Below are positions 54,737 through 64,000 of a stretch of 64,000 nt of DNA, one piece after another. Origin of the DNA: Actinernus sp. WN-2022 (Eukaryota; Cnidaria; Anthozoa; Actiniaria; Actinernidae); the NCBI GenBank assembly GCA_030867875.1, contig JAOWCC010001634.1:134504022-134568021 (forward strand). The letters are read 5' to 3'. The stretch's first letter is position 1; each line of letters opens with the position of its first letter. The position numbers and the translations under genes were made by a program. The notes under the pieces were generated by a model, which saw nothing but the letters and a program-made list of their open reading frames with translations, searched no databases and had not been told where the DNA came from.

Positions 54737-55486
54737 ACTGAAAACATCGGCTTAACTAAGATTTGTAAAAATCTTACCGGATCATGTAAATATTCCGCTT
54801 GGCTCAATGAGGGTTTCTGCCGTCAAAGTTCATTTTTTGTTTCAGTTTTCCCCATATTAGCAGACATGTATAATGTCTAGAACTCTCAATCCAGTAGAAT
54901 GACTGGTTATTCTGTCGTAAAACATGCCTTAGCTGTACAAGACCTGACCCAAATTTAGGTTGTATTGCATAATTGCCCACGATGGAATAGATTTCTGACA
55001 ATGACTCATTTAAATTGATATCTCCTTGTCTCGCCTAGTCTGAGAGCTTTGAACTTTCTTATCTGAGCGTGCCTGACGAAATCTAACCTTTGATTATAAT
55101 TCGATACCCGTTTATATCCAAACGTGTTTGGATATTGTATTTCGCTTACGTTTCTAAATGTACAATGGATCTGTCCAGACAGCGCAGATCGAATGTATTA
55201 CGTTGTTCGTGTATTTTTATGGTCAATAACAGTTCCTTTACAAGAATTATAAGGTTAGAAAGTAGTTAAAATTACCGATAGCGCCTCGAAGCCTCGCACG
55301 TTGCTCATTCCACATTCCTGTAGTGGTAATTATTCGGTGATGATTTTATATAATGTAAACAGTATTAAATAGATCTATAACGTTTAATGCGCATGCCTCC
55401 AGCTTTATCGCTCGATCACAGCGTCTCCGACCCACATTGTTAGCGGCAAAGGTCTGAACTGATCAACTTCTGTAGACGATAGGAAA
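54737..55486. repeat. large host repeat, copy C, end
   Basis: Parallels 43795-44560 and 37120-37860, ending near AACTTCTGTAGACGATAG. No gene. Confidence 0.8.
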
Positions 55487-55640
55487 ACAAGAAGCTGCAC
55501 GCAGCTTGAACTCCGGCGTATCTTTTCGGTAACTCGTATGATCTCATACACCTTCGTGTTTGGCACATTACAACGCACAATCAGATATGAAAGTACGCAA
55601 ACAGTCGATCTCATATAAAACTGCACACGAGTCAGAACAC
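55487..55640. repeat. large host repeat, copy D, start
   Basis: AAGAAGCTGCACGCAGCTTG again begins a unit, cut after about 150 bp by the tRNA-associated repeat. Confidence 0.8.
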
Positions 55641-55788
55641 TACAGCTTACCACGTGACTTTACATCACATCCATCCTTTACACTTACTAGTGCTACGCGG
55701 CAAACATGATTTCCTATCATAACTACATATACATATATAATCGCCGTGACCCCATAAAACGCACCAATACCCACGATTGCTCTCATCT

Positions 55789-55861
55789 GACTTGATAGCT
55801 CAGTTGGTAGAGCGCCAGACATGTAACCTGGAGGTCGTTGGGTTCGAGTCCCACTTGGGTC
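55789..55861 (+). tRNA. tRNA-Thr(TGT)-like sequence, copy 1
   Basis: Cloverleaf can be drawn: GACTTGA pairs with TTGGGTC (GU pairs included). D arm TAGCTCAGTTGGTAGAGC, anticodon stem CCAG/CTGG, T arm GGGTTCGAGTCCC. The loop reads CATGTAA, so position 33 is A instead of the near-invariant T, and pair 31-39 is A-C. Internal promoter boxes look good. A functional tRNA is doubtful; a tRNA-derived repeat head is likelier. Confidence 0.6.
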
Positions 55862-56053
55862 AGAGATTTGTTCTCTTTCCCTCGTAGGGCGTGCACACTT
55901 AGCACTACAGCTTACCACGTGACTTTACATCACATCCATCCTTTACACTTACTAGTGCTACGCGGCAAACATGATTTCCTATCATAACTACATATACATA
56001 TATTATCGCCGTGACCCCATAAAACGCACCAATACCCACGATTGCTCTCATCT

Positions 56054-56126
56054 GACTTGATAGCTCAGTTGGTAGAGCGCCAGACATGTAACCTGGAGGT
56101 CGTTGGGTTCGAGTCCCACTTGGGTC
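56054..56126 (+). tRNA. tRNA-Thr(TGT)-like sequence, copy 2
   Basis: Identical to copy 1, including the unusual anticodon loop. The downstream base differs (GGAG instead of AGAG). Confidence 0.6.
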
Positions 56127-56204
56127 GGAGATTACATCACATCCATCCTTTACACTTACTAGTGCTACGCGGCAAACATGATTTCCTATCATAATTACAT
56201 ATAC

Positions 56205-56365
56205 GACTTCAAGAAAGCCAGGCTACCCTAGGATAACACAGGTAGCCCAAAAATACTATTATCATCTGATCTAAAACTCCACATGAGTCAGGACACGAGT
56301 GAACACGAGTGCACAGCACTTCATAATTTAATTAACACAACATATTGTAATAAAAATAACAGGAA
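56205..56365. repeat. large host repeat, copy D, fragment
   Basis: AGGTAGCCCAAAAATACTA and CACGAGTGAACACGAGTG words place this in the host repeat, resuming after the tRNA-like repeat. Confidence 0.7.
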
Positions 56366-56579
56366 TATAATACACAGGAGTGTTCCTGTGTCCTTGTGTT
56401 GGCCCCTAACACAGCATATGGTGTGTCTATTTATAGCCGTGAAGTTCTGGTATGCAATTACGTTGTCTTTTGTTCTCTTGCGCTTTTGCCATTTCCATTT
56501 TGCACTACCAGATCCTCTTCGGAGAGATCCACATTGCTATAGAGGCCTATGATCTAAAGTGAGGCTGACGGTCTTGGGG

Positions 56580-56632
56580 GCTGTGCTATGCTGATGAATC
56601 CTAACAAGGACGAAACAGCTGTACATGTGAGC
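56580..56632 (+). ncRNA. hammerhead ribozyme motif, copy 1 (decayed)
   Basis: CTGATGA at 56591-56597, stem ATCC/GGAC with loop TAACAA, GAAAC at 56612-56616, then AGCTGTA. One stem II pair is A-C and stem I is weakened (UAUG/CAUG), so activity may be reduced. Confidence 0.75.
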
Positions 56633-56787
56633 GTGCGTATTAGACGCTAACTACGTCATAGCGTGTGTTGGGTAGTGCCATGAAACGTGTTTGGTTTATA
56701 ATTTCGGATTTGGCCGTTCTATTTCCATTTTGCACTACCAGATCCTCTTCGGAGAGATCCACATTGCTATAGCAACGCGTCATCTCT

Positions 56788-57203
56788 CTTAGATTGACTA
56801 TTATCATCAATTGTCAAAATCGCTAGAATTGATTTTAATCATCATTCTAAGACAAACCCTAACCCGAACTACAAACCAAACCCTAACCATCGGACGAGTT
56901 CACGGGTAAACGACGGGTTCTCACTCACTTAGAGCTAGGGTTCACAGGTAAACAAGAACGGAAGGTAAACGAGAGAAAACAAAATGTGAGCGCTCCTACT
57001 CGGGCTCGAACGCGTAGCCGTTTGCGTGTAGTGCTAGGTAGTACAGACGTCATGACCACTACACTAAGCGCGTCTACCGCCGTTCGGAATTCGACAATTG
57101 TTTATCTTTATACTTGACTGGTTTTAACCTCGAGGTTAAATTTATGATTATAATCAATTCTAGCGATTTTGACAATTGATGATAATAGTCAATCTAAGGG
57201 AGA
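56788..57203. mobile_element. MITE with about 47-bp inverted ends
   Basis: TTAGATTGACTATTATCATC at left and its complement at right are near-perfect inverted repeats. It is inserted between the two hammerhead repeats. It contains CCCTAACC words and no ORF. Confidence 0.8.
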
Positions 57204-57354
57204 TACCGTGTTGGCTATAGCGCTTGTTCACATCTCTAGCTCCCACACGTGTTAGTGTGGTGGCTGGGGTTTAAAGCAGCTTTCGAGCTCGCCGTTAGAT
57301 TAACCAGATTCTGAGGCCTATGATCTAAAGTGAGGCTGACGGTCTTGGGGGCTA

Positions 57355-57400
57355 TGCCATGCTGATGAGTCCTAACAAGGACGAAACAGCTGTACATGGT
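57355..57400 (+). ncRNA. hammerhead ribozyme motif, copy 2 (well conserved)
   Basis: CTGATGA (57362-57368), perfect stem GTCC/GGAC with loop TAACAA, GAAAC (57383-57387), then AGCTGTA with cleavage expected after GUA. Stem I CCATG/CATGG is perfect. Stem III ACAGCUGU is self-complementary, pointing to dimeric folding. Confidence 0.85.
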
Positions 57401-57639
57401 TGCTACTCTACCGGTAATAAGATGTGAGCATGCGTATTGTACGCAATTTACGTCATAGCGTGTGTTGGGTAGTGCCATGCAACGTGTTTGGTTTAGTATT
57501 TTTAGCAGTTTGAACCGTGTTAATTACAATTATTCAGTGCATCCTGATTGCAAAAAGTGACGGCCTTTGTTCCTTCTCGCCGGAAACGCTATGCTAAAAA
57601 TAACTCTTCCGTCTACAGTGTTGTGTGACAATATAATGT

Positions 57640-57890
57640 CGGAAGAGGAACACTCCATAATAATCTTGTTTTATCGTCTTAGTTGTTTCGGGTTACCTGT
57701 GTATCAGTGCGGTACCAACCCAAAACAAATTGCATGCAAATACTATAAGGATCTGATCTAGAACACCACACTAGTGAACACGAGTACACTAGCTAGCGTT
57801 TCATCATTTAATTAACCAACATTTACAATTAAAATCCAATTCTGTTATCGTCTTAGTTGTTTCGGGTTAACTGTGTAAATGCCGAGTGAA
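57640..57890. repeat. large host repeat, short fragments
   Basis: TTAGTTGTTTCGGGTTACCTG appears at about 57678 and a similar word at 57850, with host-repeat text between. Strongly degraded. Confidence 0.6.
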
Positions 57891-58741
57891 GCTGCAAAAG
57901 CCGAGCCTATTGCGTTACCACTTGTGACCCCGTGTTCACCCATGAATCGTTGCAGGTGAGCAATGTTTTGATTAGTCTGATATTGTGGTCATTAAAAATA
58001 TTTGTTTGCAGAAGTACACAGTTTCGAGTTGACTGCCGTAAATGGTTGGATAGCAAGTAGATTTGGTTACATACACGTATAGAACTTATGAACAATAGAG
58101 CGTGATTTCTACGAAATCTATTAGAACAAAAACAGTATGTAGACTTATGATTACAAAGTTACAAAGTGACAATACAAGAAAAGAAAAAGACTTACTTATT
58201 ATATTTTATTCCAATAATTTAAATTGTCTTTTTCTTTAAATATATACATATAAATCAGGAGCCCATGGGCTCCTGTATAAATATATTAACACATAGTACA
58301 CATACAGTGAATATACAAGTCATATAAAAATATAAAATAGAAAAATGATGAAGGCTTAAAGTAAGTAACAATAAGTGCAAAATATGTGCCCTCTGTTTTT
58401 TCGGGCTACCTGTGTTATCCTTGTGCAAACAAAACAACTATGAAACTGTTGATTCCTGAAGAGATCGAGTGCCACTACATGGCAATTAAAATCAGCAAAT
58501 TGCCAGTTGAGCAAACCTTATGAGTTTGCTTAACCGTTATGAGTTTCTTTATCAACGGTCGCATAAATATTAAAAAGACTTGTTTTAACACTAGAATTAA
58601 AAGAACTAAGACAATCAATCCCAATGAGTTCCATAAAATAGGAGCAGATACCGAAAAAGCGCGGAGTCCATGATTTCAACTGATACTTCGAGACCTTGAG
58701 TAAATGTTGACTTGCCGAGCGTAGCTTCTGGACTTCTCGAA
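57891..58741. other. gene-free stretch
   Basis: AT-rich, unique. A short palindrome GAGCCCATGGGCTC lies at about 58259. No gene supported. Confidence 0.5.
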
Positions 58742-59280
58742 CTAGTAGCTTGTCGAAGTAAAATGCTCTCGTTGTTTATTTGTTTCATGAAAGAAGTAGA
58801 CATCCGCTTTGTATTCATGTACGAGTGGGACTTTTCACAACCACGCTTGGTAGTTTGAAATGTACTCGACATCACAGACACATAGACTTTAAAACAGAGC
58901 AATAAAATAAAAGAACGAAAAGCACATGCATTAACAGACTATAGAATCCTTGTAAGTCTAGAATCCTAGTAGCTTGTCGAAGTAAAATGCTCTCGTTGTT
59001 TATTTGTTTCATGAAAGAAGTAGACATGCGCTTTGGGTAACGAATTTCATTATTTCTAGTGGATTAAAAACACAATCGAACCCATGAATTTCCCCCGGGT
59101 GCTTCGAATATGATTTGACCTCGGCATGAAGCCAGTGTATTCCTGTACGAGTGGGACTTTTCACAACCACGCTTGGTAGTTTGAAATGTACTCGACATCA
59201 CAGACACATAGACTTTAAAACAGAGCGATAATTAAAATAAAAGAATGAAAAGCACATTAACAGACTATAGAATCCTCGTA
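58742..59280. repeat. direct duplication of about 210 bp
   Basis: AGTAGCTTGTCGAAGTAAAA starts copies at about 58745 and 58969. Both continue through GAGTGGGACTTTTCACAACC and TTTAAAACAGAGC. The second copy contains an insertion of about 95 bp (about 59035-59130). Confidence 0.85.
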
Positions 59281-60099
59281 AGTCTTGCAACGATATCGAA
59301 ACACGATCCCGTAAATTTTGAATGAGTAAGTCTATTGAAAAAGTCTAGAGTTTTAATTTAATTGAAGTCTGGCACACAAATCTTGGCCCGTTTGGGCATC
59401 ACAAAGTATTTTTAACTTGCTTTTCGTAAAGTGTTTGGACGAGATTGACCGATATTAGATTTTACGCAAAATTGTCAATGTCATTAATGTTGTACATCTA
59501 GAACAGAACATTCAACCAAATGTTTTCAATATTTTTTCTTTCGCATAGTCAGCATCTCTGTTAGCTGCCGTATAAAAAATAGACAATTTCAATCAATATT
59601 TCTGGTTCAAAAGTTTCGAAATCTAAGACATGTTTAACGCTAGAAAGTTCAGCAGTCCGGAAGTCTGTGAAGTGACTAGCGACTTTGAATATTCTTTAGA
59701 CTGTTTTCCTTTAAACGATATCCAGTCTCCAAGTCGGTTTTCCAAAACGATTTTCAAGTTCTGTTTACAATTATACAGTTATCCAGCTCCAATACGATTT
59801 GATCTCCCGATAAACCCACAGGGGAAGCCAGTGAGATCCGCAAATGAGCACTTCCAAAACATTCCAAATGTCAGTTGAGAAAACAACCTTACGAGTTTGC
59901 TAGAAATGTCCGGCAGTCAGCCTTAGTTTTTTTATATTAACCAGCAATTTTGCATATAGAACGCAAGAGACTGCTTGTAAAAATGTGACCTCGTTTCCAG
60001 ACATGATTTGACTTGTTCTAGACTAGGAAAACACAATTAATTGATAAAATAACAAACGCCCTGTCCTGCTGTCATTCACTTAAAGTTATCTCGAGTTGT
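59281..60099. other. gene-free stretch
   Basis: No recognised gene. A frame at 59630-59878 has neutral composition and no support. Confidence 0.4.
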
Positions 60100-60503
60100 C
60101 TCATACAGCTGACCCCGTTATCTAAACGTGTTTGCATACACTTAACTTGAGATTGTATTTCGCTTATGCTATTAGATCTGTTCAGGCAGCGCAGATCGAA
60201 TGTATTACGTTGTTCGTGTATTTTTACAGTTCCTTTACAAGAATCATAGGATTAGAAAATAGTTAAAAAGAACTGATAGCGCCTCAAAGTCTCACGCGTT
60301 GCTGATTCCACATTCCCGTAGTGGTAATTATTCTGTGATGATTATATGTGATGTAAACGGCGTTAAATAAATCTATAACGTTTAATGCGCATGCCTCCTG
60401 CTTTATCGCTCGATCACAGCGTCTCCGACCCACATTGTTTGCGGCAAAGGTCTGAATTGATCAACTTCTGTCGCCGCTAGAACAATAATAAAAAAAATAA
60501 GAC
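60100..60503. repeat. large host repeat, copy E, terminal fragment
   Basis: Parallels the end of other copies (GCGCAGATCGAATGTATTAC, TTTATCGCTCGATCACAGCG), ending AACTTCTGTCGCCG. Confidence 0.85.
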
Positions 60504-60623
60504 ACAGACTGCATTTTAACACTCCGGCCGCTGCCTCAGCAGCGCCGGAGTAAAAAAAAAAGGGAAAAAAAAGCCACAGACTGCATTTTAAGACTCCGGC
60601 CGCTGCCCAGCAGCGCCGGAGTA
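60504..60623. repeat. GC-rich hairpin modules at host-repeat junction
   Basis: CAGACTGCATTTTAA followed by ACTCCGGCCGCTG..CAGCGCCGGAGT occurs twice here and about twice at 38481-38582, in each case separated by A runs. The arms form strong hairpins exactly where a host repeat unit ends. Confidence 0.8.
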
Positions 60624-60983
60624 ATAAAATGATTGATGAAAAATTTCTACCTTCAAATCAAAGTTAAGTAGTATCTAATCTGCACTTGTAACTGTTTGGA
60701 GTGATTATGGTAAGATTTTGACCCTATAAATTTGAATTTGCTTTCGCGAGTGAAGGGATTTTTTGCAAGGCGTTACTCGTTTATCATGGACGACCAAGCA
60801 GAAGAAAACTGGGTTTAGCTTGAATACGAATATATGGACTGACTTTCTACCGCTGAATTCAGACAGAAGAATTAATTTCCAGTGTTGAGATGTATAGATC
60901 ATCGAGGTTTCTCGAGTTTAGAGTGGTACAAATTGCTGTTAAAGTTCCATTTCGTGTTATTTTTTTCTTGTGTGACCTTTGTA

Positions 60984-61325
60984 ATGGCGGGAGCTGCAGT
61001 AGGAGAGATTTTGGAGCGGTCAAAACGAAAGCAGATAATTATCTTTCGTATAGTTCTGGCATCAACAGGTAAGCCATATTATAAACGTGTAATGCGACTG
61101 AAGTTGTTATCTCTCTCAAAATCGCATTTACTTCAAAGCAATGACAATACCAAATGTCCTCTTCTGTGTGCAATGATTTTGATATGCGGCATTCAGTAAC
61201 ATTTCAACTTCTGATGCACGCTAAAGCATGTACATTTCAGTCTATTGGAATATATTGTATAGGGCCTAAAACGATCGAAAACAACACGGAGTATTCGGCG
61301 TGCGTCTTGATTCATTTGGTATCAG
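60984..61325 (+). CDS. possible two-exon start of a host gene
   Basis: The ATG at 60984 (TAATGGCGG) opens MAGAAVGEILERSKRKQ. It runs to a consensus donor at 61068/61069 (ACAG|GTAAGC). An acceptor at 61196/61197 (GGCATTCAG) opens 129 bp in matching phase, ending at another donor at 61325/61326 (TCAG|GTGAG). Both splice phases agree and there are no stops. The intron would be 128 bp. Protein family not recognised and further exons not located, so this rests on splice signals only. Confidence 0.3.
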
Positions 61326-61639
61326 GTGAGTTTCAGCGTGTTTTGCGTAATTCTTTGAAAGGATTTCCTCGTATTTCGAGTCTTAAAGCACAGCATAGCT
61401 TTGGCTTGAATCCGTGGCAAAGAAGAAGGATGTCTTTAATATGTATTCTTCCCGCTGGATTTTTTGGGAAAGTTTGGTTTCTCGGTTGCTGCATGCTGTC
61501 TACTTGAATGTCTACTTGGGAATTAGGACGAACCACGGTTGCCGTTGTGGCTTAAAACGGCTTCTCTCTCCTCTCCCCTGAAGAGAGCCTGTTCGCACGC
61601 AGGCTATATGTTTTAAGTACTAGATAAAGAATGAGTAGC

Positions 61640-61752
61640 CGATCTTTATGTGATTTACAAACTCGAGCTGAAAGCGAGCTGAAACAAGAGCTGAAAGCGA
61701 GCTGAAACTCGAGCTGAAAGCGAGAGTTTGTAAATCCTATAAAGATCGTATG
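61640..61752. repeat. inverted pair around GAGCTGAAAGC repeats
   Basis: CGATCTTTATGTGATTTACA is mirrored at about 61727-61750. Between them GAGCTGAAAGCGAGCTGAAA units repeat about five times. Confidence 0.75.
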
Positions 61753-61837
61753 CGAATTCTTTATCGCACTTATCGAATGTCTAGATGTATTTTGGCGATA
61801 CGACTTATTTTGGCCAACAACTGATCGAAGCAAAAGT

Positions 61838-62268
61838 TTATACATGACTTTCATAATGGCCGCCTTCGGCCACCTCCTAATTTGCATAATTTGGAAGATA
61901 AATCTGTAGGGGGAAACCAATGCTACCACATGAAAGATTACATTATAACTACTGTAGTATTTGGTTTGAGTTTTGGAGCAATGTGGAAAATTGCTGTTGA
62001 ACTATAATAAGCATTTGTAATGCAGAAAAATATGAAAGCGAGGCTAGAAAGGCCTCCGTTGTTTTTCTCATACAAATCTCTCTAATTTCAACTGGCTGTA
62101 ACTTCATTGCTTTATAAGCCACAGCACTCAACTTTCACAAGTTCACTAATGTCGACATGCTCTTTCACATGGCAATGTTCATATTTTCTATACATGTGGA
62201 TCAACTACCGAAACGTGAAATCACATATGCAAATTAGGAGGCGGCCATTATGAAAGTCGTGTATGTAA
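61838..62268. mobile_element. foldback element with about 45-bp inverted ends
   Basis: CATGACTTTCATAATGGCCG at left and its inverted copy at 62237-62258, continuing into CTCCTAATTTGCATA. The left arm has a 9-bp insertion. No ORF. Confidence 0.75.
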
Positions 62269-63299
62269 ATCAGGACGAAGTCTCTAGTAGAATAAAGGAA
62301 CTGATGTTTTATAATTTTCCTTTGTTTTTGATTCATGAATTATTAATGAGTTTGATCATGAATAATAAAACATAATCTTTTAATTTGGCGTTCGAAATAT
62401 GTTATAGTTATTAAGTCCTCCAGAAACAAATAGGCAGTTGATATTACGTCGTGATACCATCTTCGACTCATTCAAAATTATGTATCTGATATTCTGGTAC
62501 ATGCCAAAGCATCTACATTGTCTGCCTTCCAGCCCGAGTACAGGCTGCTTACAGCCTCTTGTTTAATTTAGACACGACTCCACAAGCTGTAAGCTTTAAT
62601 GCTTATTGTGTATAAATAAAGTAATTGATTGATGAATTGATTCTTTTAACATTCTTGAAGTTTTAAGGGCAGTCTAAGGAATGTACGGTTAGTCTTGAAT
62701 GTCAACTGGCCGATTTAACTAATAAACATAACTTTACTTCGAAACGAAAAAGCAAAGTTCAAGAAAAAGAAAACAGAGTCATTGCATGTGGAAAATAAGT
62801 ACCGCTAGTCACCGACATTGAGGGCAATGATTGTTAATCATTGAAAAGGAATACAAATACATCATTGCATTGGAGAATATTTTATGATACTAAAATCATA
62901 TCTACCCAATCCCTTCATTGAATGCACTTCATTAGAAATATTCCTGCTTAATGTATTTTTTTTTAGATATTTCTCTTTGGTTTAAGTATTGGTCAACAAC
63001 AACGCGAATCATGGCCTGGAGTTAATTTTATTTACATTGAACCACCAGAATTTACCAAAGAACACTCGAGTTTATTTATTTCAATCCTAGCTTAAAGTTT
63101 GCATTAATTAGTTTACAAAGCAAATATCCTGTGTGACTTCAGTGGTTAAAGACTACAAGAATAGTGGCTTAGTGCCAGGTATACCTTAATCGTACAGAAT
63201 TCTTAATTATAAGTTGCTTTAAAAAAATGCCAAAATTAGGTTTTACTGAATTTTCTTTTAGTGTTCTTATTTGCAATGTAGTCGAAGTGTTCCTACTTG
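62269..63299. other. gene-free stretch with a LINE-like 3' tail
   Basis: About 62530-62645 resembles a short LINE 3' end (TATAAATAAAGTAATTGATTG tail reading plus). The remainder is AT-rich and could be the 3' untranslated or downstream region of the adjacent minus-strand gene. Confidence 0.4.
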
Positions 63300-63995
63300 C
63301 TACAGAGGTTTGCGAAAACACAGACCACACATTTGCGGACACCTTGTTTGCAAGAAAGATCTAATTCTAAACTTGTTTGTTTTGCATGGAACTCCGTTGT
63401 ATTTCTCCATAAATTGTTTGCACGTGTGCGGATAGGTATCCATACACATAGGACAGTCCCGTTTGTCTTGTCTTAAGGCAATAAGACCATCGAAACAGCA
63501 CCCATGAGGAGCTTTGGAGCCATATTGCTTCTCGCATGATTTCTGAGGGCTGGGTGGCTGGCAGAATCCACACGTCATTGGACATTTCTGTCTGTACCGC
63601 TTGAATGTTTCCAGATCTTTTAAACATTCTCTCTTCCTATCATGCGAAGACATCTTAAGCATTTCAGCACACGTCTCAGGGTGTTTATCGTAACATAACC
63701 TTAACGCACAATCTTTCTCATCAGGGCCTAGTGCCGAGGTTTTCCCATCGATACAGTAGCCATATTGTGGTTCTTCTTCTCGCTTATCATTCATTTCATC
63801 ATCGAAGGCTTTTAGCATAGCCCTGGCTTGGCTACTCAACCATTCATCGTTTTTATCGACCGGCTGTAGTTTCTCTCTGCGGTGATTACTGTCAGAAGAC
63901 TGCAGCAGTTTATCTAGGTCATCCAGGAGGGATAATTCCTTTGATGGCGAAGCCAGGACTTGGTAGACACACAAAAGTAGAAGAAAAGACTTCAT
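63300..63995 (-). CDS. secreted double ShKT-domain protein (231 aa)
   Basis: Signal peptide MKSFLLLLCVYQVLAS at the N-terminus, then an acidic helical stretch. Two cysteine-rich domains follow: residues 81-145 (C81, 96, 101, 109, 124, 138, 142, 145) and about 166-226 (C166, 167, 181, 184, 192, 204, 219, 223, 226). Each ends C-P-x-x-C-G-x-C, the hallmark of ShKT domains, named from a sea-anemone channel-blocking peptide but common in ordinary cnidarian secreted proteins and proteases. Here the domains stand without a catalytic domain. Function is unknown; toxin activity should not be assumed. Single-exon as seen. The start lies 5 bp from the window end, so upstream exons cannot be excluded. 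Confidence 0.8.
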   Translation of the reverse strand: MKSFLLLLCVYQVLASPSKELSLLDDLDKLLQSSDSNHRREKLQPVDKNDEWLSSQARAMLKAFDDEMNDKREEEPQYGYCIDGKTSALGPDEKDCALRLCYDKHPETCAEMLKMSSHDRKRECLKDLETFKRYRQKCPMTCGFCQPPSPQKSCEKQYGSKAPHGCCFDGLIALRQDKRDCPMCMDTYPHTCKQFMEKYNGVPCKTNKFRIRSFLQTRCPQMCGLCFRKPL

Positions 63996-64000
63996 CTTTG

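Larger units (their letters stand above)
55641..56170. repeat. 265-bp tandem repeat carrying tRNA-like sequences
   Basis: Two copies with a 265-bp period contain ACCACGTGACTTTACATCAC, a tRNA-like segment and CCCTCGTAGGGCGTGCACAC. A third partial start follows the second tRNA. A tRNA-less relative lies at about 43600-43725. It could be a tRNA-derived SINE or an amplified tRNA locus. Confidence 0.8.
56491..57495 (+). mobile_element. hammerhead-bearing repeat pair (retrozyme- or Penelope-LTR-like)
   Basis: Direct repeats 56542-56698 and 57313-57495 each contain a hammerhead motif, 771 bp apart. The right one has 26 extra bp. A 51-bp word beginning ATTTCCATTTTGCACTACC occurs at 56491 and 56721, bracketing the left repeat. 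No coding frame lies between them; a MITE fills much of the interval. Non-autonomous hammerhead retroelements (retrozymes) or Penelope-like LTRs fit. Confidence 0.65.

Noticed and set aside
55640..56192. Minus-strand frames of 92 and 95 aa across the tRNA-like repeats
   Set aside because: They arise from the repeated non-coding unit read antisense through the tRNA-like sequence.
63300..63995. Calling the ShKT protein a venom toxin
   Set aside because: ShKT domains are widespread in non-toxic secreted cnidarian proteins; there is no evidence here of venom expression or a toxin-type precursor.

Overview
The window looks like repeat-rich nuclear DNA of an animal, most likely a cnidarian (probably anthozoan). 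The only host gene recognised with confidence is a secreted double-ShKT-domain protein at the right edge. The mobile DNA is typical of metazoan genomes: Polinton/Maverick elements, a Penelope-like element, APE-type LINEs, MITEs, a tRNA-like repeat and hammerhead ribozymes. No prokaryotic operons are present. The species cannot be named from the sequence.

Layout. 1-13.2 kb: gene-poor, with several MITEs and foldbacks and two satellite arrays of about 175-180 bp. 13.2-17.0 kb: a truncated, inverted Polinton end. 17.0-20.0 kb: mostly unique sequence. 20.1-60.5 kb: about three to four copies of a roughly 4.4-kb host repeat arranged head to tail. Its copies have been split by a complete 14.1-kb Polinton (22032-36164), a Penelope-like element (38835-41228), two LINEs (46119-48566 and 49861-54736) and a tRNA-like repeat. 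56.5-57.5 kb holds a hammerhead-ribozyme repeat pair with a MITE inside. 60.6-64 kb returns to mostly unique host sequence with a possible two-exon gene and the ShKT gene.

The complete Polinton has terminal inverted repeats beginning AGTAGTA and a short TTGGG target duplication. An unoccupied paralogous target lies at 42.77 kb. It encodes a virus-like set: protein-primed DNA polymerase B, a retroviral-type integrase, an FtsK/HerA packaging ATPase, a major capsid-like protein, a penton-like minor capsid protein and several small membrane proteins. It also carries an unusual left arm: a TFIIB-like factor, a Cys-rich zinc protein and an F-box/ankyrin protein. Nearly every gene has a TATA-like box (consensus about YTATAWM, best form GTATAWC) 0-13 nt before its ATG, and long purine/pyrimidine hairpins follow some genes. 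I infer a self-contained transcription programme: the TFIIB-like factor could recognise the start-proximal box, and the hairpins could mark mRNA 3' ends.

The element is not intact. The capsid gene, polymerase, F-box/ankyrin gene, the right copy of the 205-aa-type membrane protein, a small zinc-finger gene and one late membrane gene each carry a stop, frameshift, deletion or start-codon break. The TFIIB-like and Cys-rich genes remain open in both diverged copies.
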